Below, piece by piece: positions 44,145-52,866 of a DNA stretch of 64,000 bases. The stretch is from Parapedobacter defluvii (GTDB lineage: Bacteria; Bacteroidota; Bacteroidia; Sphingobacteriales; Sphingobacteriaceae). Below the pieces are notes generated by a model. That model was not told the origin of the DNA. It ran no database searches and worked only from the letters and a program-made list of their open reading frames with translations. The stretch spans positions 677-64,676 of the forward strand of contig NZ_BMIK01000006.1 in the NCBI RefSeq assembly GCF_014642075.1. Reading direction: 5' to 3'. Position 1 is the stretch's first letter, and the number at the start of each line of letters is the position of its first letter. The translations under genes and the position numbers were made by a program.

Positions 44145-45227
44145 TCAAATATACTTATTTCCAAACTTCTCCTTCACGTCGGCAACGACCTGTTTGACGC
44201 CCTGCTCCTGGTCTTTGGGGCAGATCATGAGCGTATCGTCAGACTGGACAACGATGAAGTTGTGGAGCCCTTTGATAATGACTAACTTTTCTTTAGGGGC
44301 ATGGATCATGCAGTTGGAAGAATCGTATACGATGACATGTTCCGAAGAAGTAGACACATTACCCAGGTAATCTTTTTCAGCTAATTCGTAAACCGATGCC
44401 CATGTGCCAAGATCTGACCAGCTAAAATCGGCGGGCAGCACATAGACGTTGTCTGCCTTTTCCATAATGGCGAAGTCGATAGATATATTCACACAGCGTA
44501 CAAACGCCCCGGAAATGAATTTGGCTTCGCGGTCTGAGTTGTAGAGTTCAGCTCCTTCTTTGAATACATCGTTCATCTCCGTCTGGTATTTATTGAACGC
44601 TTCAATAATTGATTTAGCCGACCAGATGAAGATGCCCGCATTCCAAAGAAAATCTCCGCTTTGAAGAAATGTTTTTGCGAGTTCGAGGTTGGGTTTTTCA
44701 GTAAATGTCTTTACTTTTTTCAATCCGGGTACCGGGGCACTTTTTCCGTATTGGATATACCCATAACCTGTATCCGGCCGAGAAGGTTTGATTCCGAGTG
44801 TAATCAACCAATCATTTTTTTCTGCACACTTGAGCCCTTTGATCACATCGTCCGCAAACACGTCGGTTTCAAGAATCAGGTGGTCTGCCGGCGCGATAAC
44901 CATGGTTGCATCCGGATTCAGTTGTTGAATCTTATGGCTCGCATAGGCAATGCAAGGAGCGGTATTGCGCATAATAGGCTCCAGGATCAGCTGATGATCC
45001 AATAATTCGGGCAATTGCTCGCGCACCAATTCGGCGTAGGATTCATTCGTGGCCACGAAAATGTTCTCTTTAGGTACAATTTTCCGGAAACGATCGTACG
45101 TTGCCTGAATAAGTGTCTTACCCGTTCCCATCATGTCGATAAACTGTTTAGGCAGTCGTGTACGGCTCACAGGCCAAAATCGGCTTCCGATTCCGCCAGC
45201 CATAATTACGGCATAATAATTCTTCAT
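44145..45227 (-). CDS. manC: Mannose-1-phosphate guanylyltransferase
   Basis: 360 residues, the length of the single-domain (no isomerase part) enzyme. Makes GDP-mannose from mannose-1-P and GTP for polysaccharide and glycan synthesis. The signature MAGGIGSRFWPVSRTRLPKQF opens the protein; NTAPCIAYAS, PADHLI, KPSRPDTGYGYIQYG, and FTEKP with LWNAGIFIW follow. Stands alone between intergenic repeats, near Kdo genes, in a surface-sugar neighbourhood. Confidence 0.94.
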   Translation of the reverse strand: MKNYYAVIMAGGIGSRFWPVSRTRLPKQFIDMMGTGKTLIQATYDRFRKIVPKENIFVATNESYAELVREQLPELLDHQLILEPIMRNTAPCIAYASHKIQQLNPDATMVIAPADHLILETDVFADDVIKGLKCAEKNDWLITLGIKPSRPDTGYGYIQYGKSAPVPGLKKVKTFTEKPNLELAKTFLQSGDFLWNAGIFIWSAKSIIEAFNKYQTEMNDVFKEGAELYNSDREAKFISGAFVRCVNISIDFAIMEKADNVYVLPADFSWSDLGTWASVYELAEKDYLGNVSTSSEHVIVYDSSNCMIHAPKEKLVIIKGLHNFIVVQSDDTLMICPKDQEQGVKQVVADVKEKFGNKYI

Positions 45228-45249
45228 GTATGTTTTTTTCCGTTTTGGG

Positions 45250-45284
45250 CTATCGGCTATCAGCTATCGGCTTTCAGCTTTCGG
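45250..45284 (-). repeat. Heptamer tandem array (CYGAWAG type)
   Basis: On the minus strand this reads CCGAAAG, CTGAAAG, CCGATAG, CTGATAG, CCGATAG: five adjoining heptamers. The same type of array is found at 48667-48701 and, as TTGAAAG/TTGATAA units, at 30743-30770. It lies between manC and kdsD. Confidence 0.75.
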
Positions 45285-45395
45285 CCCTGCATATTTGGTT
45301 ATCTGCTTTGGTTTTTAATCTTGTCCTTACGTTCTTGGGAGCAAACTTAGCCAAAATTGCTTTAATGTACTGCACATTGTGTCATCTGAGTTCCA

Positions 45396-46361
45396 TTAAA
45401 TAATCCCTTCTTTCAACAAATCATGTAAATGTATGATTCCGTCATAAGACGTATTATGTAACACCAAAAGTTGTGTGATGTTGTTTTTTCGCATGATGTC
45501 GAAGGCGTGAATGGCTAGCTCATTCTTATCAATTGTTTTGGGAGTGCGGCCCATGATATCTTTAGCAGTAAGCCCGTCAATCTGTGTATGGTTTTCCAGC
45601 ATACGTCGGATATCGCCATCGGTAATAATGCCGACAAGTTGTAATCCATCCACTACCGCAACAGCCCCTAACCGGTGCTTGGTGATGGATACGATGACTT
45701 CCCGCACGGATGCATCCGGCCGAACGGCTGGTTTGCTGTTCTGCGCGGCTAGATCAGAAACTTTCAGATACAGGCGTTTACCCAGTGCACCACCGGGATG
45801 ATAGCGGGCGAAATCACGGTCGCTGAATTGACGGCATTCCAGTAAACAGATCGCTAGGGCATCACCCATCGCCAATTGGGCGGTTGTGCTGGTGGTTGGG
45901 GCGAGGTTATGCGGGCAGGCTTCCTTTTCTACCGTTGTATCGAGGATATAGTCGGCATGGTCGGCCAGGTAAGATTGCGTGTTGCCAACCAAGGCTACCA
46001 GTCGGTTGGATGTTTGCCGGAGCAGTGGTACCAATACCTTAATTTCAGGCGTGTTACCACTTTTGGATACGGCAATTACCAGGTCGTCCTGCTGAATAAT
46101 GCCCAAATCCCCGTGAATGGCGTCGGCGGCATGCATAAAAATTGCCGGTGTGCCCGTGGAATTCAAAGTTGATACAATTTTTTGGGCAATAATGGCACTT
46201 TTTCCAACTCCCGTCACCACAACCCGCCCTTGAAGCGTGATAATATCGCTTACTACGGCAATGAAATCACTATCAATCCGTTCGGTTAATTTGTTCAAAG
46301 CGTCCGCTTCTTGCTTCAATACATTTGTTGCGATATTTTTGATTTCGGAATTGCTTTTCAC
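45396..46361 (-). CDS. kdsD: Arabinose-5-phosphate isomerase (KpsF/GutQ family)
   Basis: 321 residues assuming the GTG start at 46361, where the family's usual beginning (KSNSEIKNIA) occurs; the ATG at 46418 would add 19 residues. The SIS domain holds VVVTGVGKSAIIAQKI, the AADAIHGDLG motif and SKSGNTPE; two CBS domains follow (TDGDIRRML, ITQLLVLHNTSYDGII). It makes D-arabinose-5-phosphate, the precursor of Kdo, and the Kdo-8-phosphate synthase kdsA is nearby beyond recQ. Confidence 0.92.
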   Translation of the reverse strand: MKSNSEIKNIATNVLKQEADALNKLTERIDSDFIAVVSDIITLQGRVVVTGVGKSAIIAQKIVSTLNSTGTPAIFMHAADAIHGDLGIIQQDDLVIAVSKSGNTPEIKVLVPLLRQTSNRLVALVGNTQSYLADHADYILDTTVEKEACPHNLAPTTSTTAQLAMGDALAICLLECRQFSDRDFARYHPGGALGKRLYLKVSDLAAQNSKPAVRPDASVREVIVSITKHRLGAVAVVDGLQLVGIITDGDIRRMLENHTQIDGLTAKDIMGRTPKTIDKNELAIHAFDIMRKNNITQLLVLHNTSYDGIIHLHDLLKEGII

Positions 46362-46458
46362 AAATATATTTTCTAATTTTAGATACTGATATGCGCAAAA
46401 ATATGTTATTTTGGGCATTCTTAGGTACGAGTCTATCTAAATTTTTGCGAAAGGCGCA

Positions 46459-48651
46459 ATGGAAATAGAGAAAAGATTATTTGATAATTTACAGGAATTT
46501 TTTGGGTTTGACACATTTAAAGGTGATCAGGAAGCCATCATCACCAATATTCTGCAAAAAAAGGACACATTCGTAATTATGCCCACGGGAGGCGGAAAGT
46601 CCATTTGCTATCAACTTCCCGCATTAATGAGTGAAGGTACGGCGATTGTCATTTCGCCGCTTATCGCATTGATGAAAAATCAGGTCGACCAACTCCGTTC
46701 ATTTGGTGGCGATGACAGCATCGCCCATTTTTTAAACTCTTCGTTAAACAAAAGTGACATCACCCGTGTGAGGCAGGATGTAATGGCAGGCAAAACAAAA
46801 TTGCTTTATGTTGCGCCTGAATCACTTGCTAAAGCGGAGAACGTAGAATTTTTAAAACTGATTACGGTATCTTTTGTCGCAGTCGATGAAGCCCATTGTA
46901 TTTCTGAATGGGGGCATGATTTCCGCCCGGAATACCGTAAAATACGATCTGTTATCAACTCCATCGGCAGCAATATACCGGTGATAGCACTTACTGCAAC
47001 TGCAACGCCCAAAGTGCAATCAGATATCCGTAAAAACCTGCAGATGAATGATGCGACGTTATTTAAGTCTTCATTCAACCGGCCTAATCTGTATTATGAG
47101 GTGCGGCCGAAACGGAATGTGGTGAAGGAGATTGTGCGGTTCATCAAGAATAACACAGGGAAATCGGGAATTATCTATTGCCTAAGCCGTAAGAAGGTAG
47201 AAGAAATTGCCGAGGTGCTCAATATCAACGGGATCCGGGCTTTGCCATACCATGCAGGGTTGGATGCCAAAACCCGTGCTGACACACAAGACAAATTCCT
47301 GATGGAAGATGTGGAGGTGATTGTGGCGACGATTGCCTTCGGTATGGGGATAGACAAACCCGATGTGCGTTACGTCATTCACCACGATATTCCCAAGAGT
47401 ATGGAAGGTTACTACCAGGAAACCGGCCGTGCGGGTCGTGATGGCGGTGAAGGGTATTGCCTGGCATTCTATTCGGAAAAGGATATCGAGAAGCTGACCA
47501 AGTTCATGAAAGACAAACCGGTTTCGGAACGGGAGATCGGTACACAGATCCTGAAGGAAGTGATCGATTATTCGGAGTCTTCGGTATGCCGGCGTAAGCA
47601 GATCCTCCATTATTTCGGTGAGAACTTCGACGAGACGGGCTGTAATAGCATGTGCGACAACTGCAGTAGCCAGCAGACCCACTTTGATGCGGAAGATTCA
47701 TTGCTGAATGTACTGAAATTTATTCAGGAACAGGGCGAGAAATTTGATGACCACCATATCATCAATGTATTCATGGGGCAAAACAACCAACCTGTATCAT
47801 CGTATAAACACGATACCCATCCGTTATTCGGTAGCGGTAAAGAACACGGAGTGATCTATTGGAAGTCGTTGATCAGGCAGGCGGTGTTAAATAATTTCCT
47901 GGCAAAAGATATTGATCACTACGGATTGCTGATGCTTACCGAGTCCGGTAGGCGGTTCATCGAAAATCCGTATGGTATCCGTTTTATATTGAATAAGCCA
48001 ATGGAGGCAGCTACTGAAGATGGCGGCGAGGAACCTGCACAGCAGGGCGGGGGCGCTGTGGATACGCAGCTGCTGAAAATGCTGAAAGAGCTACGGAAGA
48101 AAATTGCTAAGCAAAAAGGCTTGCCGCCTTTCGTTGTGTTTCAGGATCCTTCGTTGGACGAAATGTGTACCCACTATCCGATTACCATTGACGAGTTGAA
48201 GCAGATACACGGGGTGGGTGCAGGTAAAGCTCTGAAATTCGGTGCTCAGTTTGTTGAGCTTATTAAGCAATATGTGACTGAAAACGAGATCGACAGACCA
48301 CAGGATCTGGTAATCAAAGGGACGGCCAATAAATCTGCGCTGAAAGTCTCCATCATTCAGAATATCGATCGGAAGATTGGCTTGGAAGACATTGCTCATT
48401 CAAAAGGTATTACGTATGAAGACCTGTTGAAGGAGGTGGAATCCATTGTCAATTCAGGAACCAAACTTAATTTGGGGTACTTTGTAGATGAAATCATTGA
48501 CGAGGATCGTCAGGATGAAGTGTTTGATTATTTCCGCAGTGCCGAAATCGACTCGATAGACCAAGCGCTGCGCGACCTGGGACCGGAAGACTATACGTAC
48601 GAAGAAATTCAACTGATGCGTATTAAATTTATGTCCGAGCTTGGAAATTAA
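46459..48651 (+). CDS. recQ: ATP-dependent DNA helicase RecQ
   Basis: 730 residues. 3'-5' helicase of recombination and fork repair. Walker A MPTGGGKSICYQLPAL, AVDEAHCISEWGHDFRP (DEAH box) and QETGRAGRDGGEGYCL are plain; a zinc-binding CxxxxxxC...C cluster lies in VCRRKQILHYF and NSMCDNCSS; the HRDC domain is around residue 535-610 and the acidic tail is longer than in Escherichia coli (609 residues), as usual in Bacteroidota. Divergent from kdsD. Confidence 0.95.
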   Translation: MEIEKRLFDNLQEFFGFDTFKGDQEAIITNILQKKDTFVIMPTGGGKSICYQLPALMSEGTAIVISPLIALMKNQVDQLRSFGGDDSIAHFLNSSLNKSDITRVRQDVMAGKTKLLYVAPESLAKAENVEFLKLITVSFVAVDEAHCISEWGHDFRPEYRKIRSVINSIGSNIPVIALTATATPKVQSDIRKNLQMNDATLFKSSFNRPNLYYEVRPKRNVVKEIVRFIKNNTGKSGIIYCLSRKKVEEIAEVLNINGIRALPYHAGLDAKTRADTQDKFLMEDVEVIVATIAFGMGIDKPDVRYVIHHDIPKSMEGYYQETGRAGRDGGEGYCLAFYSEKDIEKLTKFMKDKPVSEREIGTQILKEVIDYSESSVCRRKQILHYFGENFDETGCNSMCDNCSSQQTHFDAEDSLLNVLKFIQEQGEKFDDHHIINVFMGQNNQPVSSYKHDTHPLFGSGKEHGVIYWKSLIRQAVLNNFLAKDIDHYGLLMLTESGRRFIENPYGIRFILNKPMEAATEDGGEEPAQQGGGAVDTQLLKMLKELRKKIAKQKGLPPFVVFQDPSLDEMCTHYPITIDELKQIHGVGAGKALKFGAQFVELIKQYVTENEIDRPQDLVIKGTANKSALKVSIIQNIDRKIGLEDIAHSKGITYEDLLKEVESIVNSGTKLNLGYFVDEIIDEDRQDEVFDYFRSAEIDSIDQALRDLGPEDYTYEEIQLMRIKFMSELGN

Positions 48652-48666
48652 TTGAAATCACTACAT

Positions 48667-48701
48667 CTGATAGTTCAAAGCCGAAAGCTGATAACTGCTA
48701 T
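48667..48701 (+). repeat. Heptamer tandem array, copy next to kdsA
   Basis: Reads CTGATAG, TTCAAAG, CCGAAAG, CTGATAA, CTGCTAT: imperfect heptamers like those at 45250-45284. It occupies nearly all of the 56-base gap between recQ and kdsA and comes within seven bases of the kdsA start codon. Confidence 0.65.
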
Positions 48702-48707
48702 AAAATA

Positions 48708-49517
48708 ATGCAACACACCGTACCCGGTATTAAGCATACTGCCTCTGGTAATTTTTTCCTGATGGCCGGTCCATGTGCGATTGAAGGCGAAGATATTGCA
48801 ATGCGTATTGCCGAGCGTATTGTATCCATTACCGACCGACTGGAAATACCCTATATCTTCAAAGGATCCTATCGTAAAGCCAACCGTTCGCGGGCAGATT
48901 CTTTTACGGGTATCGGCGATGAAAAAGCGCTGAACATTCTGCAAAAGATAAACCGGACATTTGGGGTACCCACTGTCACGGATATACACGAAAGCCACGA
49001 GGCAGCTATGGCGGCAGCATATGTAGATGTTCTGCAGATACCTGCTTTCCTATGCCGGCAGACGGAATTGCTCGTAGCGGCGGCAAAGACGGGCAAAACG
49101 GTAAATATAAAAAAAGGTCAATTTTTATCGGCAGGTGCCATGCGATTTGCTGTTGACAAGGTAAAAGATGCAGGCAACCATCGTGTGTTGCTAACCGACC
49201 GGGGAAATACATTCGGTTACCAGGATCTCATTGTAGACTTCCGGGGAATCCCTGAAATGAAAACATTTGGGGTTCCGGTAACTATGGATTGCACCCATTC
49301 CCTGCAGCAACCCAATCAATCTTCGGGGGTTACCGGTGGAAAGCCAGAACTCATCGAAACCATCGCCAAGGCGGCCATTGCTGTCGGAGCAGATGGCCTG
49401 TTTATTGAAACGCATCCCGATCCGGCCAATGCCAAATCTGACGGAGCAAATATGCTGCATTTGGACCTGCTGGAAGACCTGTTGGTGAAGTTGATAAGGC
49501 TGCGCGCCGCGCTGTAA
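48708..49517 (+). CDS. kdsA: 3-deoxy-8-phosphooctulonate (Kdo-8-P) synthase
   Basis: 269 residues. Condenses PEP with arabinose-5-phosphate for the Kdo of lipopolysaccharide. Marks: FLMAGPCAIEGEDIAM, FKGSYRKANRSRADSFTG, PTVTDIHE, LQIPAFLCRQTELL, NIKKGQFL, and TMDCTHSLQQPNQ with the closing FIETHPDP. Residues for both substrates are present, including the Cys in AGPCAIE. Its stop abuts, with no gap, the stop of the converging HTH gene. Confidence 0.97.
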   Translation: MQHTVPGIKHTASGNFFLMAGPCAIEGEDIAMRIAERIVSITDRLEIPYIFKGSYRKANRSRADSFTGIGDEKALNILQKINRTFGVPTVTDIHESHEAAMAAAYVDVLQIPAFLCRQTELLVAAAKTGKTVNIKKGQFLSAGAMRFAVDKVKDAGNHRVLLTDRGNTFGYQDLIVDFRGIPEMKTFGVPVTMDCTHSLQQPNQSSGVTGGKPELIETIAKAAIAVGADGLFIETHPDPANAKSDGANMLHLDLLEDLLVKLIRLRAAL

Positions 49518-49871
49518 TTATACAATTTGACAGTCCATCAACAATTTTTCCAGCGCAGCGATTGTTTTTTGCTGTGCAGCAATTACACGATTTAAGGAAT
49601 CAATGGTACGCTCGTAGTGTTGTTGTGCAACTTTTTGTGTCTCTTCATGCTCGCCAATGAGCATATTTCCTTTACCGGTTATCACCCAATGTGCGTTCAG
49701 GTCCGGATATGTCATTAGTATATTTTCTAACTTATCGATGCCGATTGTGCGGTTCTTTTTTAGCTGACCACCGAAAGAACCGTTCGAAAGCCCTACAGAC
49801 TTTTCAAAGGCGCTTATTTTGATGCCCTTGTGATCAAGATAAGTTTTAATACGCTTCAGCGGGCTTGACAT
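49518..49871 (-). CDS. Helix-turn-helix repressor-like regulator
   Basis: 117 residues. The HTH lies near residues 10-60 (KISAFEKSVGLSNGSFGGQL, with IDKLENILMTYPDLNAHWV), followed by the GKGNML motif common in Bacteroidota phage-like repressors, and a coiled-coil end (ERTIDSLNRVIAAQQKTIAALEKLL) for dimerisation. Divergent from the fimbrial genes with 344 bases between starts, and a 24-bp palindrome lies 30 bases before its own ATG. Likely an autoregulated repressor and a candidate fimbrial regulator. Confidence 0.8.
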   Translation of the reverse strand: MSSPLKRIKTYLDHKGIKISAFEKSVGLSNGSFGGQLKKNRTIGIDKLENILMTYPDLNAHWVITGKGNMLIGEHEETQKVAQQHYERTIDSLNRVIAAQQKTIAALEKLLMDCQIV

Positions 49872-49901
49872 AGCAAACTATGAAAAATTAAAAAAAATAT
49901 T

Positions 49902-49925
49902 ATATATAGAATATATTCTATATAT
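49902..49925. promoter_or_regulatory. 24-bp perfect palindrome, probable operator of the HTH regulator
   Basis: Every base from 49902 to 49925 pairs with its mirror around 49913/49914; the core reads AGAATATATTCT. It lies 30 bases before the start codon of the HTH gene, where a promoter should be, so binding would shut the gene off. On the other side it is about 290 bases from the first fimbrial gene. Confidence 0.65.
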
Positions 49926-50215
49926 TAGCCACGTTGGTTGCATCGACCTAACAAAATTTACTTATGACAAAACAAATGTAACTTTTAAAAAACTCAACCT
50001 TACTTACCATAAATAGTGCCAAAAAGCTGGTTGATTTGTCTTGAAAGTACATTGATCGGATCCGTTAAAATCCGATGTGAATAATTAATTATAAAAATGA
50101 AATTTTAGCATAGCATATTACATATTTCTACCTATTGCCTTTCAGCTTTAAACCAATGGTTTCCATTTTATTCATTCGCCAGGTAACACTGAAAGCAAGA
50201 TAGAGTTAATGTCTT
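49926..50215. other. Regulatory gap between HTH gene and fimbrial operon
   Basis: With the HTH side included this gap is 344 bases and contains no gene. Apart from the palindrome I see an ATCGGAT/ATCCGAT dyad (50055-50061 and 50070-50076) and A/T-rich stretches. The promoter of the fimbrial genes should be here, but no convincing -7 box stands out. Confidence 0.4.
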
Positions 50216-51031
50216 TTGCCGCCTATATTTTTTTTGTTCAGTTTATTCAATTTAATAAGTGTGTTTGTAGTTGGGGATAGAAAGGCACTGTTTGCCAAAA
50301 AATCATACAATCGATGGGGGCATATAATCCTGATATTAATATCGATATTTTTTGTTGGTAGCCTTCAAGCACAGGAAGTGTTTCACTACCGTTCGCCTGT
50401 GCTCCGGGAGTACCGTGGTGTAATGCCTTCCGCTACCTATATGCCGATTGGTCTCCCGGCTCAAATTGGTGGGAGCCGATGGGTAGACCCGATGCTGGTG
50501 GTCAAGACCAATGTAACCGAGCTAGCCACAACCACGTTGAATGCGGGCGTTGAAATTTTTTCGGAAGGGCGGTTCAGCGTTAGTCTTCCTGTCAGTTACA
50601 ATCCATGGACATTTAACGATAATAAAAAAATTAAGCACCTGGCTTTTCAACCTGAATTCCGTATTTGGTTTGGAGAGACTTTTCGTGGTTCATTTATTAA
50701 TGTGCAATCCTTTATTGGCTTGCAACTTCACTACCTGTATTACAATACGGGAGGTATAAACATCCCATTTGGCATGTTCCCCGACCCTAAAAATACCCGC
50801 TATCAGGGGCAGGGTACGGGGGGAGGGGTTACCTATGCCAATCAGTTTGGACTGGGGGAAAGATGGCGTGGAGAAATCGGTACCACGCTTGTTTTTTCGT
50901 ACCTCTGGTATGACAGCTACGAATGTAAAACCTGCGGGGCCTTCAAAGGAGCTGGTACGAGGCGGTACCTCGGTCCGGGAAAATCATCGCTGTCAATTAT
51001 CTATCTCTCGGTTAGTTATGCACTTTACTAA
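50216..51031 (+). CDS. DUF3575 outer-membrane-type protein of the fimbrial locus
   Basis: 271 residues if the TTG at 50216 is used; no ATG is available early in this frame, and a GTG at 50261 (256 residues) is the other option. A hydrophobic segment (IILILISIFFVGSLQAQ) gives a signal peptide ending in QAQ. The rest shows alternating strands with VVKTNVTELATTTLNAGVEIF and EFRIWFGETFRGSFI, typical of DUF3575 proteins that often accompany Bacteroidota fimbrial genes. Function unproven; an outer-membrane barrel is likely. First gene of the fimbrial run, 59 bases before the pilin gene. Confidence 0.75.
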   Translation: MPPIFFLFSLFNLISVFVVGDRKALFAKKSYNRWGHIILILISIFFVGSLQAQEVFHYRSPVLREYRGVMPSATYMPIGLPAQIGGSRWVDPMLVVKTNVTELATTTLNAGVEIFSEGRFSVSLPVSYNPWTFNDNKKIKHLAFQPEFRIWFGETFRGSFINVQSFIGLQLHYLYYNTGGINIPFGMFPDPKNTRYQGQGTGGGVTYANQFGLGERWRGEIGTTLVFSYLWYDSYECKTCGAFKGAGTRRYLGPGKSSLSIIYLSVSYALY

Positions 51032-51090
51032 TTAATTATATGGTTTACTAAATCAAACAATCAAATTTCAAAACAATTAAATTTTTACTT

Positions 51091-52767
51091 ATGAAAATCA
51101 AACAATTACTAAGCCTGGCGCTGATTGGATTGGCGGTAGGGGCGTGTAAGAGACCGAACGGGGGGGAAGATCCGACAAATGTGGGGCCGGAAGGGAAGTT
51201 GGTGAAAGCGAAACTGGCCATTTCAATACCAAAGAGTATACGGACGTATGCACCTGGAGCTAGCGATCTGTATGCTGCCCCGGAAGAAATCTATGCGGAT
51301 CACATCGACGTGTTTATCTATGAAAATGGGGGAAGCTATGCCGTCGATCATCATCATTTTATTCGTACGGCATCCCCTGACTTTACTTCAACAACCCCTC
51401 CCGATGAGGGTGAGTTTAAAAACCCAAGCGATGGCACCACCTTTGTAACAGCTGAATTTGATGTTAAGGAGGGCGACAAGCTGGTATATGTTGGTATAAA
51501 CTTACCGGATTTGATTGTAGATAGGCTACGAACGGGATATTATGTCAATGAAATATTTGAAGATGATGACCTGCTTGCAGAATTACTATCCGGCTCTCCG
51601 GGTGCTGGAGGTGCGTCTAATTTAGCGTTTTTTTCTTCCACTAGGGGTACAAATGTAACGTTTGCGGAAGCAGATGTGGTGGACGACTATACTTTCAATG
51701 TATCAGTGAATAGATTGGTAGCTAAAGTAGTTGTAACAACAGCAGGAGGTGCCACTAGTACTGCGTTCAATGATGTAAGTGGCGGAACCATTACCAATTT
51801 TCAGTTTGCCGTTGGCCAACTGAATAATCAGATGTTCGTGTCACCTCTTCTTGGCACACCCGGTGAAGATCCAAATCATGCCGACAACACCATACCTTTT
51901 GTTGGAGCTCCTAGCAGCCCTCACAATAACCGTATTTTACAAGCAGTAAATACAGGTGATTATAAGGACATAAATGGTCCACTCGTTGCGGGAGATGGTG
52001 ACTTTCAGAACCCGGCTACATACGTCCAGTATGCTACGGAAAACACATCGGCTTCACACCGGCATCAAGATGTCACCTATGTAAGTATTAAGGCAGAATT
52101 TATACCGCACCTGTTGGGTGCAGACCCTACCAGCGGTGACGCTTCAACCTATTATTCTGGTCCGACGCTTCCAGAATTATATGCGGTATTCACGGGAGAT
52201 AATACAGATGGTGTGGATGCACTCGGGGCCCGTTACTTTGATGATCTAGCCGATGCACGAGCCTTTGTAACGGGTACGTGGTTTACTACTAATATTGCTG
52301 GGCACGCAATTGTTGCTAGTGCAACTCCTAATCATGACTCCGATGCAATACAAGGTGAATCCGACCATTATATCTTTTTTTATGATAACAGCGAATGTTA
52401 TTACAGGATTTACCTAAACCCTACGGGAAATTCAGGGGCAACTCATCCATATGATGTTCTTCGTAATACCGTCTATGTAGCTAACATTACCGGGGTGAAC
52501 TACATCGGTACAACAAAGCCAGATGCGATACCTGGCGGTTATGAAGATGGTAGTCTGAGCGAAGCAACGGTAATGGGAGCCGCGCCGGGTACATATAGAG
52601 GTACACCTATTTACCCCGGGGATTGGTTTCCCAAAACATTCACAGGAACACCAATATTTCCCGATGATGTGATTAGCATCACTCCAGTGGCAACCGGGCT
52701 TAATGTGGAAATTTCCATTGAACCTTGGGATGTTGACGATCCCAGTGAAGGGTATGAACTAAATTGA
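51091..52767 (+). CDS. Mfa1/FimA-like fimbrial major subunit, lipoprotein precursor
   Basis: 558 residues. The signal peptide ends in a lipobox (LAVGAC, Cys19), as in Bacteroidota fimbrillins, which are exported as lipoproteins and then cut to start assembly. Residues about 37-52 (LVKAKLAISIPKSIRTY) match the region where Porphyromonas FimA is cut after an Arg; here the Arg is residue 51. Two beta-sandwich domains follow, and the C-terminus ends with the fimbrillin-like VEISIEPWDVDDPSEGYELN. Longer than FimA (about 380 residues). Next to an Mfa2-like anchor gene and a C11 protease gene. Family call good, exact role of major rather than minor subunit inferred. Confidence 0.85.
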   Translation: MKIKQLLSLALIGLAVGACKRPNGGEDPTNVGPEGKLVKAKLAISIPKSIRTYAPGASDLYAAPEEIYADHIDVFIYENGGSYAVDHHHFIRTASPDFTSTTPPDEGEFKNPSDGTTFVTAEFDVKEGDKLVYVGINLPDLIVDRLRTGYYVNEIFEDDDLLAELLSGSPGAGGASNLAFFSSTRGTNVTFAEADVVDDYTFNVSVNRLVAKVVVTTAGGATSTAFNDVSGGTITNFQFAVGQLNNQMFVSPLLGTPGEDPNHADNTIPFVGAPSSPHNNRILQAVNTGDYKDINGPLVAGDGDFQNPATYVQYATENTSASHRHQDVTYVSIKAEFIPHLLGADPTSGDASTYYSGPTLPELYAVFTGDNTDGVDALGARYFDDLADARAFVTGTWFTTNIAGHAIVASATPNHDSDAIQGESDHYIFFYDNSECYYRIYLNPTGNSGATHPYDVLRNTVYVANITGVNYIGTTKPDAIPGGYEDGSLSEATVMGAAPGTYRGTPIYPGDWFPKTFTGTPIFPDDVISITPVATGLNVEISIEPWDVDDPSEGYELN

Positions 52768-52800
52768 TTCAACGTTTTCAAGTTGAAAGCTAAATTTATC

Positions 52801-52830
52801 GCGGAGGTCTTGTGGTGTCAAGACCTCTGC
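52801..52830 (+). promoter_or_regulatory. Hairpin between pilin and anchor genes
   Basis: 12-bp stem GCGGAGGTCTTG (52801-52812) with CAAGACCTCTGC (52819-52830), including one G-T pair, and a 6-base loop. No T-run follows, so it is not a full terminator; it may protect the pilin mRNA from 3' decay or reduce read-through into the anchor gene. Confidence 0.6.
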
Positions 52831-52866
52831 TAAATGAAATCAATAATACGCGATAGACGATTATTC

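Noticed and set aside
49518-49925. Phage repressor and operator suggesting a prophage
   Set aside because: No integrase, structural phage genes or attachment sites nearby; the neighbours are kdsA and fimbrial genes.
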